Positions 8,803 through 18,248 of a stretch of DNA of 64,000 nucleotides are shown piece after piece (the first letter of the stretch is position 1; each line of letters begins with the position of its first letter). Source of the DNA: Paraprevotella sp. (GTDB lineage Bacteria; Bacteroidota; Bacteroidia; Bacteroidales; Bacteroidaceae). The notes below the pieces were generated by a model. It made no database searches. It was not told where the DNA came from and saw nothing but the letters and a program-made list of their open reading frames with translations. The stretch lies in contig JAGBCQ010000012.1 of the NCBI GenBank assembly GCA_017937925.1, positions 186,001 to 250,000 of the forward strand. The letters are read 5' to 3'. The position numbers and the translations under genes are program-made.

Positions 8803-9753
8803 ATGGACATATCTGTTGTAATACCTCTTTATAACGAGGAAGAATCACTACCGGAATTGTACGCATGGATTGAACGCGTGATGACAGAGAATCATTTTAC
8901 ATTCGAAGTCATTTTTGTTAATGACGGAAGTACAGACCACTCTTGGCAGGTTATTGAAGATTTACAAGAGAAACACAAACAAGTAAAGGGCATCAAGTTC
9001 CGTCGTAACTACGGAAAAAGTCCCGCACTTTATTGTGGATTTGAACGAGCACAAGGCAATGTTGTCATAACTATGGATGCGGATTTACAAGATTCACCGG
9101 ACGAAATCCCCGAATTATATCGTATGATTGTTTCTGACGGTTACGACCTTGTTTCCGGATATAAACAAAAGCGTTATGACCCGTTGTCAAAGACTATTCC
9201 CACCAAACTTTTCAATGCCACAGCACGCAAAGTAAGTGGTATTAAAAACTTACACGACTTCAACTGCGGACTAAAAGCCTATCGTAAAGAGGTGGTCAAA
9301 AGCATTGAGGTCTATGGAGAGATGCATCGATACATTCCCTATTTGGCTAAAAATGCAGGTTTCGATAAAATCGGTGAAAAAGTAGTGCATCATCAAGCTC
9401 GGAAATATGGTAAAACAAAGTTCGGACTAGATCGCTTTGTAAATGGTTACTTGGACTTAATTTCATTGTGGTTCCTCAGCCGTTTTGGACTAAAACCAAT
9501 GCATGTTTTTGGTCTTATGGGAACTCTTATGTTTATCATTGGTTTTATTTTAGTGATTGTGGTCGGTGCTTCCAAACTATATGCCATGCATCACGGACTG
9601 GGATATCGCCTGGTGACTGATTCTCCCTATTTTTATATCGCATTAACAACGATGCTCATGGGAACACAGTTCTTCTTAGCTGGATTCTTGGGAGAACTTA
9701 TCAGCAGAAATTCACCAGAACGTAACAATTATCAAATCGAGAAAGAGATTTAA
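8803..9753 (+). CDS. GT2 glycosyltransferase, DPM1/GtrB-like, membrane anchored
   Basis: This 316-residue enzyme transfers a sugar from a nucleotide donor, probably to undecaprenyl phosphate, at the inner membrane. The GT-A fold starts at the N-terminus (VVIPLYNEEESLPEL). It carries FVNDGSTD and the metal-binding DADLQDSPDEIPEL near residue 96, followed by FNCGLKAYRKEV. Two C-terminal membrane helices (about 232-258 and 280-300) match the GtrB/ArnC-like subgroup. The donor sugar cannot be deduced. It lies within the operon between DUF4199 and a DUF6452 lipoprotein. Confidence 0.92.
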   Translation: MDISVVIPLYNEEESLPELYAWIERVMTENHFTFEVIFVNDGSTDHSWQVIEDLQEKHKQVKGIKFRRNYGKSPALYCGFERAQGNVVITMDADLQDSPDEIPELYRMIVSDGYDLVSGYKQKRYDPLSKTIPTKLFNATARKVSGIKNLHDFNCGLKAYRKEVVKSIEVYGEMHRYIPYLAKNAGFDKIGEKVVHHQARKYGKTKFGLDRFVNGYLDLISLWFLSRFGLKPMHVFGLMGTLMFIIGFILVIVVGASKLYAMHHGLGYRLVTDSPYFYIALTTMLMGTQFFLAGFLGELISRNSPERNNYQIEKEI

Positions 9754-9766
9754 TCAGTATTAGTTC

Positions 9767-10270
9767 ATGATAAATCGAATAAAATCCATATTGTTGAGCA
9801 CATCGCTTTGCTCCCTATTATTTAGCATGGCATCGTGTGACTCGTTCGACTGCCCTATCAACAACGTCGTGTATGGCACATACGGGTTCTATGTTAATGA
9901 GAATGGCGTTGAGTCGGCAGTCAACGTTCTTGACACATTAACAGTCGTCACTGCAGGAAGCGATTCCATATTAGTCAATCGTATTCAAGATGTCGGTTCA
10001 GTGGAACTTCCGGTAAGCTACAGCGCTACTACCGACACTCTCGTGTTCCGCTTCACAGACATCAATGGACTTATGCGTGAAGATTCCGTTTTTATCGACA
10101 AAGAGAACACGCCTCATTATGAATCTCCGGATTGTCCGGCATCCATGTTTCATTACGTCACAGCAGTCCGTCATACGAACATCCTGATTGAAAGCATTTC
10201 CATTGTAAATCCGAATATCGATTATAATGTATCCGAAAATTTTAAAATATTTTTTCATAGCGGTAATTAG
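9767..10270 (+). CDS. DUF6452 family lipoprotein
   Basis: This 167-residue protein has a lipoprotein signal ending in the lipobox SMASC (Cys about residue 24), so it should be anchored in an outer or inner membrane leaflet facing the periplasm. The mature part begins CDSFDCPINN and contains DTLTVVTAG and TDTLVFRF strands, matching the DUF6452 pattern. The function is unknown. Its 3' end overlaps the next gene by 44 bp, which suggests translational coupling with the DUF6048 partner. Confidence 0.8.
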   Translation: MINRIKSILLSTSLCSLLFSMASCDSFDCPINNVVYGTYGFYVNENGVESAVNVLDTLTVVTAGSDSILVNRIQDVGSVELPVSYSATTDTLVFRFTDINGLMREDSVFIDKENTPHYESPDCPASMFHYVTAVRHTNILIESISIVNPNIDYNVSENFKIFFHSGN

Positions 10271-10919
10271 TTTGGTTCTTCCCACGACTTTGTTTGCAAA
10301 AAGGAATACAGACAAAAAGGAGGTCATAGACTTATCACAAGAAAAGGCACCGGTCTTTGCCGGTGTATCTGTTTCGGCAGACCTTGTCGGAGCAGTCATG
10401 AAATTCGCCAATTCCGATTATTCACAAATGGAGGTGGCTGCCCGATTGAATTTTAGAGAGAAATATTTCCCCGTCTTTGAAATGGGATATGGTTCATCCG
10501 ACTATGAGGGTGCGGAAACAGGTAATACATTTAAGACTCAAGCACCTTATTTTCGTGTTGGATTAGATTATAACTTCACTAAAAAATGGTGGAAAGGCAA
10601 TCGTTTGTATGCAGGAATACGTTATGGATTCACTTCTTTTAAATACGATATAAGTTCTCCCAACTTCATCGATCCTGTTTGGGGAACAGAATATCCATTT
10701 GTATTCAAGGACATTTCAGCCAATGCTCATTGGGGTGAAGTTGTTTTTGGTATAGAGACCAGAATTTGGAAATTTTTCCATATAGGTTGGAACGTAAGAT
10801 ATAAAGCTCGCTTAGGTACAAAAAAATCGCCTATCGGTGATCCGTGGTATATCCCGGGATATGGGAAATACGGCAACTCATGCCTAGGTGGTACTTTCAA
10901 TATTATTTTTGACATCTAA
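10227..10919 (+). CDS. DUF6048 family outer-membrane beta-barrel-like protein
   Basis: This 230-residue protein has a signal peptide (hydrophobic residues 6-24, cleavage near TLFAKRN). It then shows alternating aromatic strands (YFPVFEMGYGSSDY, APYFRVGLDYNF, RLYAGIRYGF, FFHIGWNVRYKARLG) ending in the strand FNIIFDI. This resembles a small outer-membrane barrel and fits DUF6048. It starts inside the preceding DUF6452 gene, and the two probably function as a pair, for example a barrel with its lipoprotein. Biochemical function is unknown. Confidence 0.8.
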   Translation: MYPKILKYFFIAVISLVLPTTLFAKRNTDKKEVIDLSQEKAPVFAGVSVSADLVGAVMKFANSDYSQMEVAARLNFREKYFPVFEMGYGSSDYEGAETGNTFKTQAPYFRVGLDYNFTKKWWKGNRLYAGIRYGFTSFKYDISSPNFIDPVWGTEYPFVFKDISANAHWGEVVFGIETRIWKFFHIGWNVRYKARLGTKKSPIGDPWYIPGYGKYGNSCLGGTFNIIFDI

Positions 10920-10925
10920 ACAAAT

Positions 10926-11504
10926 ATGCATTTCACGGAAGCCATATTACTGGGATTCGCTCTTGCTATGGATTGTTTTGCTGTCAGCATCACATCAGGC
11001 AGTATCGTTAAACGTTATCATTCTCGGTCCATGACCTTGATGATATTGCTTTTCGGTATTTTTCAAGGTGGGATGACCGGATTGGGTTGGTTTGTCAGTA
11101 CACATTTTAGTAAGTATCTTGAGTCTATCGACCATTGGATTGCATTCAGTCTGTTAGCTATCATTGGGATTCAGATGCTTCGCGAAGGTTTTACTAACAA
11201 CACAGAGAAAGAGCCCAAATTCAACCCTTTAGACTTGAAAGTTGTTTTCACACTTGCCGTAGCAACCAGCATTGATGCAATGGCAGTAGGTGTTTCCATG
11301 GCCTTCATGGGACTACACCATTGGAATGACATCTCATTACCCTCATTGATCATCGCTCTTATCAGTTCTGTCATGACAGCCATAGGATTGATGATTGGCA
11401 TCTTTATAGGTCGTAAATTACCTTGTTCTCCCACACCTATCGGAGGACTGATACTCATCGGTATAGGCATTAAAATAATCATTGAACATACATATCTATC
11501 ATGA
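10926..11504 (+). CDS. mntP: Manganese efflux pump MntP
   Basis: This 192-residue, six-helix inner-membrane protein exports Mn2+ to protect against manganese excess. It begins with the family pattern EAILLGFALAMDCFAVSI and has the matching internal repeat FTLAVATSIDAMAVGVSMAF. The two conserved Asp-containing helices form the transport path. The N- and C-terminal halves are visibly duplicated. It overlaps apbE by 4 bp (ATGA). No yybP-type riboswitch is seen; the gene sits mid-operon. Confidence 0.93.
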   Translation: MHFTEAILLGFALAMDCFAVSITSGSIVKRYHSRSMTLMILLFGIFQGGMTGLGWFVSTHFSKYLESIDHWIAFSLLAIIGIQMLREGFTNNTEKEPKFNPLDLKVVFTLAVATSIDAMAVGVSMAFMGLHHWNDISLPSLIIALISSVMTAIGLMIGIFIGRKLPCSPTPIGGLILIGIGIKIIIEHTYLS

Positions 11505-12526
11505 ACCAGCGCAAGAACATTAGTAAACACCTACCCTTCTTGATAATTCTGATTGTGGGTACGATTTTTGCCATATACAATCGTCAGCACGACATCCCTT
11601 TCCAAAAAGAAGAAGGTGCGATATTTGGAACTTTCTACCATGTAACATACCAATGTGACAGTAGTCTGCAAGAAGATATTCGTCAGGAATTACAAAAAGT
11701 TGATAATTCACTCTCCCCTTTCAACAAGCATTCTGTTATCACGCAAATCAACAACAATGAAGACGTTATCCCCGATAGTCTATTCACTTATGTATTTCAC
11801 TTAGCAAAACATATCAGTCAACAAACGAATGGTGCATTTGATATTACAGTCGCCCCATTCGTCAATGCTTGGGGGTTTGGTTTTAAAAACGAACAAAATA
11901 TCAAACCTACCATGATTGATAGTCTTCGTGAATTTGTCGGTTTTGAATTGATAACGCTTAATGATAGTGGAAAGATTATCAAAACAGACCCTCGCGTCAC
12001 TTTGGACTGTAGCGCTATAGCCAAAGGTTTCGGCAGCGATGTGGTAGCCCGATTATTTGACCGCAAAGGGATTCAAAACTATATGATTGAAATTGGTGGT
12101 GAGATTGTGGTCAAAGGTTTCAACCCTGCCGGAGAAAAATGGAAAGTCGGTGTTAACAGACCGGTTGAGGATTCCCTTAACACTAACACTTCGATAGAAA
12201 CTATTCTTCACGTATCGGACATTGCCATGGCTACATCCGGTAATTATCGTAATTTTTATTATAAGGACGGTAAAAAATTCGCTCATACCATAGACCCACA
12301 TAGCGGTTATCCTGTGCAACATTCCATTTTGTCCGCCACAGTTCTAGCTGACGATTGTGCCACAGCCGATGCTTATGCCACCTCTTTTATGGTTTTGGGA
12401 TTGGATGCCTCAAAGGACGTTCTATCCGCACATCCGGAGCTGAACGCCTACATTATATATGCCGATAGCGTAGGAACAAATCAAGTATATATGACTGAGG
12501 GCATAAATAACCTGATGAAAAAATAA
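11501..12526 (+). CDS. apbE: FAD:protein FMN transferase (ApbE)
   Basis: ApbE flavinylates Thr residues in periplasmic or membrane proteins such as Rnf and Nqr subunits, using FAD and Mg2+. The 341 residues include an N-terminal membrane anchor (about 10-26), the FGTFYHVTYQ start of the fold, LDCSAIAKGFGSDVV and YMIEIGGEIVVKG. The C-terminal metal and FAD segment contains HTIDPHSGYPVQ and DCATADAYATS. The protein is anchored on the periplasmic side. It starts within mntP and runs straight into the Crp/Fnr gene. Its substrates are not encoded in this window. Confidence 0.93.
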   Translation: MNQRKNISKHLPFLIILIVGTIFAIYNRQHDIPFQKEEGAIFGTFYHVTYQCDSSLQEDIRQELQKVDNSLSPFNKHSVITQINNNEDVIPDSLFTYVFHLAKHISQQTNGAFDITVAPFVNAWGFGFKNEQNIKPTMIDSLREFVGFELITLNDSGKIIKTDPRVTLDCSAIAKGFGSDVVARLFDRKGIQNYMIEIGGEIVVKGFNPAGEKWKVGVNRPVEDSLNTNTSIETILHVSDIAMATSGNYRNFYYKDGKKFAHTIDPHSGYPVQHSILSATVLADDCATADAYATSFMVLGLDASKDVLSAHPELNAYIIYADSVGTNQVYMTEGINNLMKK

Positions 12527-12532
12527 TACCAA

Positions 12533-13210
12533 ATGGAGCATTTCTCAACAGAGACATTAAAGGACTTACCGTTATTTCAAGGTATGGGGAAAAACGATTT
12601 GGAACAATTCGCTTCGCAAACGCCCCATTCATTGGTAGATTACAACAAAGGAGCTACCATCGTCTCACAGGATATGCCATGTCAACAACTGATTATCATC
12701 ATTCGCGGAACTATTGGTATGCATTCTTTCTCCGACAATCGGCGCTATGCCTTTTTCGAACTTCTACAAGCCCCTTTAGCATTGCAACCGGAATCTTTAT
12801 ATGGTATTTCAACGACCTACACACATTCTTATACTGCACGTACCGCACTTCGGGCATTAGTTATCCCTAAAGTAGGTATCGCCCAACTGTACAGGTCGTC
12901 AGAAGTGTTCCGACTGAACCTTATCAATATGCTTTCTGCAAAAATCCACAAGCAACAAAAATGGCTGTGGCATGATCTCTCCGGGGACACGGAAAAAAGA
13001 ATTGTCAATTTCATTCATTCCCGTTGCGTATATCCTGCCGGCGAAAAGGAACTACTCATCAGTATGGGGGATTTAGGTACTCAAATCAACGCCCCACGCA
13101 TGAAGGTATCCAAAGCTCTGAACAACCTGCAAAAGCAATCATTGATATTATTACAAAGAAAAAAAATCATCATACCTGCCATTGAAAAATTGATTCAGGC
13201 AGTTAAATAA
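12533..13210 (+). CDS. Crp/Fnr family transcriptional regulator
   Basis: This 225-residue protein has an N-terminal cNMP-binding beta-roll (about 15-130, DLPLFQGMGKNDLEQFA onwards). A dimerisation helix (about 135-160) and a C-terminal winged HTH (about 165-218) follow. There is no Cys cluster, so it is not an Fe-S FNR. The effector and targets are unknown. It is embedded in the operon, 6 bp after apbE and 19 bp before the M3 peptidase. Confidence 0.88.
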   Translation: MEHFSTETLKDLPLFQGMGKNDLEQFASQTPHSLVDYNKGATIVSQDMPCQQLIIIIRGTIGMHSFSDNRRYAFFELLQAPLALQPESLYGISTTYTHSYTARTALRALVIPKVGIAQLYRSSEVFRLNLINMLSAKIHKQQKWLWHDLSGDTEKRIVNFIHSRCVYPAGEKELLISMGDLGTQINAPRMKVSKALNNLQKQSLILLQRKKIIIPAIEKLIQAVK

Positions 13211-13229
13211 CTCCAATAATAAAACCTTT

Positions 13230-15305
13230 ATGAGCAATACAACAGATACAATAGAAAGACTTAATCCGTTTTTTAAGACATCCTACGGCACTCCTCACGA
13301 TACGGCTCCTTTTAACGAAATTCGTTTGGAAGATTACGAACCGGCATTTATGGAAGGTATTCGCCAAGACGATGCCTTGACTGAACAGATTATCAATAAT
13401 CCCGAACCTCCGACATTCGACAACACCATTGCATTCAACATACCGGACAATCTTCTAGGAAGAGTCAGCAATGTTTTCTTCAACCTACTTAGTGCAGAGA
13501 CCAATGACGAGATGGATGCCTTGGCACAAAAGATGTCACCGATTCTAACAGAGCATGCCAATAATATTCTTCTTAATGAAAAACTTTTTGCGCGCATTAA
13601 GTCGGTATACGAAAACCACCGTGACCTCACGCCGGAAGAACAAATGTTATTGGATAAAACCTATGATGGCTTTATCCGTAGCGGTGCTAATCTCTCTAAC
13701 GAAGACAAAGAGAAGTTCAGAGCTATCAGTACGGAATTAAGTCAACTTACGTTACAATTCTCACAAAACAACTTAAAAGAGACCAATAATTACCAATTAC
13801 ACATTACTGACGAAGGTGACTTGTCAGGACTGCCTGATACTGCTATTGAAGCAGCAGCCTTAGCAGCCAAAGAAAAATCATTAGAGGGTTGGCTGTTTAC
13901 CTTGCATGCTCCAAGCTACAATCCCTTTATGACTTATGCCGATAATAGGGAACTTCGACGCCAGATGTACATGGCTCGCAATACCATCTGCATTAAAGAC
14001 AATGAATACAATAATGTGGAATTAGTGAAACGCATAGTCAATTTACGACGCGAGCGAGCACAATTATTGGGCAGTCCGACGTATGCCGATTTCGTTTTGA
14101 AGAAAAGAATGGCTGAGAATAGCGAGAACGTATATAAATTATTATACGATTTATTGAAAGCATACCTCCCCACTGCACGAGAAGAAGTGAAGGAAATTGA
14201 ACAGATAGCCAAACAAAAAGAAGGAGATGATTTTGTTCTACAACCATGGGATTTTGGTTATTACGCTCACAAACTTCAGTTGGAGAAATATAATTTGGAC
14301 GCTGAGATGTTACGTCCCTATTTTGAACTATCACGAGTTAAAGAGGGCGTTTTTGGATTGGCTACTAAACTATACGGCATCACATTCAAAGAAAATTCGA
14401 ACATTCCGGTTTATCATCCCGATGTTACCGCTTATGAAGTATTTGATAAGGACGGTTCATACTTGGCAGTACTTTATACGGACTTCCACCCTCGCGAAAG
14501 TAAACAAAGCGGCGCGTGGATGACAACATACAAGGAACAATGGATAGACGAGAAAGAAGGCAATAGCCGTCCTCATGTCTCTGTCACTATGAACCTAACA
14601 AAACCAACCGAAACCAAACCGGCTCTTTTAACACTCAGCGAAGTGGAAACATTCCTCCACGAGTTCGGCCATGCACTTCATGGTATATTTGCCAACACGC
14701 GCTTTGAAAGTCTTAGCGGAACAAGTGTATATTGGGATTTCGTTGAACTACCATCACAAATCATGGAAAACTTTGCCGTTGAACGCGATTTTTTAAATAC
14801 CTTTGCCCAACATTATCAGACGGGAGAAGCCTTACCTGAAGAACTCATTGAGCGAATCGTCAAGAGTCGGAATTTCAACGCTGCATACGCTTGCATTCGT
14901 CAAGTCAGTTTCGGACTGTTGGATATGGCATATTACACGCTCGACAAGCCTTTTAACAACGACGTACTGACGTTTGAAAAAGAGGCTTGGGTTGAAGCTC
15001 AACTCCTGCCTCAAATTGAGGGGACCTGTATGACTGTTCAGTTCGGGCATATCATGTCAGGCGGTTATGCTGCCGGATATTATAGTTACAAATGGGCTGA
15101 GGTATTGGATGCTGATGCTTTCTCTTTATTCCAAGAAAAAGGAATTTTCAATAGAGAAGTTGCTCAAAGTTTCCGTGATAATATATTGTCAAAAGGAGGC
15201 ACCGAACCACCCATGCAGTTATACAAACGTTTTCGTGGTAAAGCGCCAAGTATTGAGGCATTATTAAAAAGGAATGGTATAAACATAAATACAGACAAAC
15301 AATAG
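13230..15305 (+). CDS. dcp: M3 family zinc metallopeptidase (peptidyl-dipeptidase Dcp-like)
   Basis: This 691-residue oligopeptidase has the zinc motif HEFGHALH at about residues 477-484, the downstream glutamate region (SGTSVYWDFVELPSQIMEN) and the substrate-loop sequence FGHIMSGGYAAGYYSY near the C-terminus. Length and helical N-terminus match Dcp. No signal peptide is seen (it starts MSNTTDTIERLNPFF), so it is probably cytoplasmic. It likely trims dipeptides from oligopeptides during protein turnover. Dcp versus oligopeptidase A specificity is not certain. Confidence 0.93.
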   Translation: MSNTTDTIERLNPFFKTSYGTPHDTAPFNEIRLEDYEPAFMEGIRQDDALTEQIINNPEPPTFDNTIAFNIPDNLLGRVSNVFFNLLSAETNDEMDALAQKMSPILTEHANNILLNEKLFARIKSVYENHRDLTPEEQMLLDKTYDGFIRSGANLSNEDKEKFRAISTELSQLTLQFSQNNLKETNNYQLHITDEGDLSGLPDTAIEAAALAAKEKSLEGWLFTLHAPSYNPFMTYADNRELRRQMYMARNTICIKDNEYNNVELVKRIVNLRRERAQLLGSPTYADFVLKKRMAENSENVYKLLYDLLKAYLPTAREEVKEIEQIAKQKEGDDFVLQPWDFGYYAHKLQLEKYNLDAEMLRPYFELSRVKEGVFGLATKLYGITFKENSNIPVYHPDVTAYEVFDKDGSYLAVLYTDFHPRESKQSGAWMTTYKEQWIDEKEGNSRPHVSVTMNLTKPTETKPALLTLSEVETFLHEFGHALHGIFANTRFESLSGTSVYWDFVELPSQIMENFAVERDFLNTFAQHYQTGEALPEELIERIVKSRNFNAAYACIRQVSFGLLDMAYYTLDKPFNNDVLTFEKEAWVEAQLLPQIEGTCMTVQFGHIMSGGYAAGYYSYKWAEVLDADAFSLFQEKGIFNREVAQSFRDNILSKGGTEPPMQLYKRFRGKAPSIEALLKRNGININTDKQ

Positions 15306-15312
15306 ATATACG

Positions 15313-15744
15313 ATGGAAGATAAACAACATCATTTAGACCTACGCTACCTACGTATGGCAAAAATATGGGCGGAAAACAGCTATTGTGTGCGTCGAAAAG
15401 TCGGTGCGCTCATAGTTAAAGATAAAATGATTATTTCCGATGGTTATAATGGTACACCTGCAGGTTTTGAGAACATCTGCGAAGATGAGAACAACGTAAC
15501 CAAACCATACGTATTACACGCAGAGGCCAATGCTATCACTAAGATAGCACGCTCCGGTAACAACAGCGAGGGTGCTACATTATATGTTACGGACGCACCA
15601 TGTATAGAGTGTTCCAAACTTATCATACAAGCCGGCATCAAAAAGGTATTCTACGCTCGCCAATACCGTCTAACCGACGGCATTGAGTTGTTAGAACGCG
15701 CCGGTATAGAAGTCATATATTTACCTTTGGAGGAAACAAAATAA
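15313..15744 (+). CDS. dCMP deaminase family zinc enzyme
   Basis: This 143-residue cytidine/deoxycytidylate deaminase-fold protein converts dCMP to dUMP for thymidylate synthesis. The zinc site is visible as HAEANAI (about residues 69-75) and PCIECSKLI (about 95-103). The N-terminus RMAKIWAENSYCVRRKVGALIVKD is typical of dCMP/ComEB deaminases. It lies 7 bp after the M3 peptidase and 28 bp before the S41 protease. Confidence 0.92.
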   Translation: MEDKQHHLDLRYLRMAKIWAENSYCVRRKVGALIVKDKMIISDGYNGTPAGFENICEDENNVTKPYVLHAEANAITKIARSGNNSEGATLYVTDAPCIECSKLIIQAGIKKVFYARQYRLTDGIELLERAGIEVIYLPLEETK

Positions 15745-15772
15745 ATCTTATTTATTTCAATCAATACACGCT

Positions 15773-17434
15773 ATGTCTTCTCAAAAGCCTAATAGATACG
15801 TCCCTTTATTATTATCATTATGTATAGTAATAGGCATCCTTATCGGAATGTTCTATACCAACCAATATTCCGGTAACAGACTAAGTATCATCAACACAAC
15901 AAGCAATAAAATCAATGATTTGCTACGCATTATTGACGATCATTATGTTGACACCGTCAATATGACCAATCTGATAGAGGATGCAATGCCACAAATTCTT
16001 TCAGATTTGGATCCACATTCTGTCTATATTAAAGCAAAGGACGCTGAAGAATCCATGACTGATATCAAAGGTAGTTTTTCAGGCATTGGTGTCAGTTTTA
16101 CGATTCAAGAAGACACCATACACATTATCAATGTCATCAAAGGTGGACCGTCGGAAAAAGTGGGACTTTTAGCAGGCGACCGTATTGTTACCATTGATGG
16201 CGAGGAATTTGTTGGAAAAGAGATTACTTCAGAGGAAAGTATGAAGCGCTTGAAAGGAGAAAAAGGGACTGAGGTGAAACTTGGTATCAAACGTATGGGA
16301 GAAAAAGAATTATTGGATTTTACCATTATCCGTGGCGATATTCCTATTCATAGCGTAGAAGCTTCATACATGATTACTCCTGAACTAGGATATATTAAAG
16401 TGACCAAATTCAGCGAAACCACCTACCCTGAAATGCTGGTTGCATTAGCACGCTTAGGGCAGGAAGGATTTAAAGGGTTGATTATAGACCTTCGTGGAAA
16501 TGGTGGCGGTATCATGCAAACAGCCATACAAATGGCAAACATATTCTTACCGAAAGGGAAACTCATCGTTTATACAGAGGGGCGCAACTCTCCAAGGGAA
16601 GAATATATCAGCGATGGGCGTGGTGCCTTTGCTCATTTACCCTTAGTTGTTCTCATTGATGAAAGTTCCGCATCGGCAAGTGAAATTTTTGCCGGAGCCA
16701 TACAAGACAACGACCGTGGCACAGTAATCGGACGTCGTTCTTTCGGTAAAGGATTGGTGCAACAACCGATTGAATTCAGAGACGGTAGTATCTTACGACT
16801 GACGATTGCACGGTATTACACCCCTTCAGGACGTTGCATACAGAAACCATACGAGAATGGTCATAACGAAGAATATGAAAACGATTTGATGGAGCGTTAT
16901 GAACGAGGAGAGTTCTTTTCTGAAGACAGCATTCATCAAGAGGGGCCACAGTTCAAAACTCTTTTGGGAAGAAGCGTTTACGGAGGCGGTGGCATTATGC
17001 CAGACATTTTCATCCCGGAAGATACTTCGGACATCACGTCTTATTATAAAGAAGCGGTCATCAGTGGATTGATTCATCAATATGCTCTAAAGTTTACTGA
17101 TTCACACAGAAAAATTTTAGAAGAGAAGGAAAGCGTCAACGATATGATTATCTATCTAAAACAACAGAATATTCTTGCTGATTTTGCAAAATTTGCCCAA
17201 GAAAGAGGACTACGTCGCCGCGCATTGATGCTGTATCAATCCAGAAAATTATTTGAGCGTAACATCTTTGGCAACATTATCAGCAATGCTAAAGATTCCG
17301 AATGGTTCTATGAATACTTGAATATAGATGATCGCACCGTAGGACGTGCCATTAAGATTTTAGAGGAAGGTAAATCCTACCCCACTGCACCACAAAACAA
17401 CCAATCAAAAACACATCAAGATGAACAAGATTGA
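15773..17434 (+). CDS. S41 family carboxy-terminal processing protease
   Basis: This 553-residue periplasmic protease is anchored by one N-terminal membrane helix (about 10-30). It has a PDZ domain (about 95-170, DTIHIINVIKGGPSEKVGLLAGDRI). The tail-specific protease core carries the catalytic Ser in DESSASASEIFAG (near residue 301) and the general-base Lys in RSFGKGLVQ (near 325). The C-terminal extension after about 450 is typical of Bacteroidota CtpA homologues. The 3' end overlaps the next gene by 14 bp. Confidence 0.94.
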   Translation: MSSQKPNRYVPLLLSLCIVIGILIGMFYTNQYSGNRLSIINTTSNKINDLLRIIDDHYVDTVNMTNLIEDAMPQILSDLDPHSVYIKAKDAEESMTDIKGSFSGIGVSFTIQEDTIHIINVIKGGPSEKVGLLAGDRIVTIDGEEFVGKEITSEESMKRLKGEKGTEVKLGIKRMGEKELLDFTIIRGDIPIHSVEASYMITPELGYIKVTKFSETTYPEMLVALARLGQEGFKGLIIDLRGNGGGIMQTAIQMANIFLPKGKLIVYTEGRNSPREEYISDGRGAFAHLPLVVLIDESSASASEIFAGAIQDNDRGTVIGRRSFGKGLVQQPIEFRDGSILRLTIARYYTPSGRCIQKPYENGHNEEYENDLMERYERGEFFSEDSIHQEGPQFKTLLGRSVYGGGGIMPDIFIPEDTSDITSYYKEAVISGLIHQYALKFTDSHRKILEEKESVNDMIIYLKQQNILADFAKFAQERGLRRRALMLYQSRKLFERNIFGNIISNAKDSEWFYEYLNIDDRTVGRAIKILEEGKSYPTAPQNNQSKTHQDEQD

Positions 17435-17951
17435 ACTTAGGACATATATCAATCGGATAAAAAAGGAGACGTCCAAAGGAGCACGTTTAGATTTGTCTGG
17501 TCCGATACTCAGGCGCTTGGCTGCACATCCACGTTTCACAGAAGCTAAAACAGTCCTATTATACAACTCGTTACCGGACGAAGTGGAGACACGCGATTTT
17601 GTCATTTTCTGGAGCACTAGAAAATGTGTTCTATTACCGGTTGTCAAAGGAGATGAATTGGAACTGCGTCGATACTACCCTGAGAAAGGGTTTACTGTAG
17701 GCGCCTTTGGTGTCCTTGAACCTAACGGAGAAGCATTTACAGACTATGCCTCTATTGATTTGGCTGTTATCCCTGGTGTTGCATTTGATAACGAAGGTAA
17801 TAGATTAGGTCGTGGCAAAGGGTATTACGACAAGTTATTACACAAGACAAAAAACACTTCGTTATATAAACTCGGTATTTGTTTTGATTTTCAAAAAGTG
17901 GATTTTGTTCCAACCGATGCACACGACATCCGTATGGACGAAGTTTTATAA
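17421..17951 (+). CDS. 5-formyltetrahydrofolate cyclo-ligase
   Basis: This 176-residue enzyme converts 5-formyl-THF to 5,10-methenyl-THF with ATP, returning the storage folate to the pool. The family signature GRGKGYYDKLL is at about residues 129-139, with VPGVAFDNEGNRLG before it. The N-terminal basic segment (RLDLSGPILRRL) fits the substrate-binding part. It is the last gene of the long operon. Other one-carbon genes in the window are folD and metH. Confidence 0.93.
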   Translation: MNKIELRTYINRIKKETSKGARLDLSGPILRRLAAHPRFTEAKTVLLYNSLPDEVETRDFVIFWSTRKCVLLPVVKGDELELRRYYPEKGFTVGAFGVLEPNGEAFTDYASIDLAVIPGVAFDNEGNRLGRGKGYYDKLLHKTKNTSLYKLGICFDFQKVDFVPTDAHDIRMDEVL

Positions 17952-17954
17952 ATA

Positions 17955-18248
17955 TTACTGAAATATAATATTTTGAATCACTTGCGCTCCGACATGGTCA
18001 TTCAATCGTTGGACCAATGTAGCACGTGCCATCATCAAGTTGGCTTTTAGCGCAGGTGATTTCAGATGAACATACAATACTTGGTTTTTGACGAAAAGGT
18101 CACCCGTATATTTTGCTATAGCCTCCCCCATCACTTCACGCCATGCAGCCACCATACGATATTCATTCAAAGGTGTTTCAAGTCCTTCTTGCCTGAGATA
18201 TTGACGAATCAGTTGTCCTATATTTTCTGCCTTGTTCCGTTTCATCAC
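17955..18248 (-). CDS. DUF721 (DciA-like) protein
   Basis: This 97-residue protein is of the DUF721 family, whose DciA members assist loading of the replicative helicase. Visible features are the basic start MMKRNKAENIGQLIRQYLRQEGL, the conserved VAAWREVMGEAIAKYT segment and LYVHLKSPALKANLMMAR. It overlaps the end of recF by 4 bp and is cotranscribed with it, a common pairing. A role in replication initiation is inferred from the family. Confidence 0.87.
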   Translation of the reverse strand: MMKRNKAENIGQLIRQYLRQEGLETPLNEYRMVAAWREVMGEAIAKYTGDLFVKNQVLYVHLKSPALKANLMMARATLVQRLNDHVGAQVIQNIIFQ

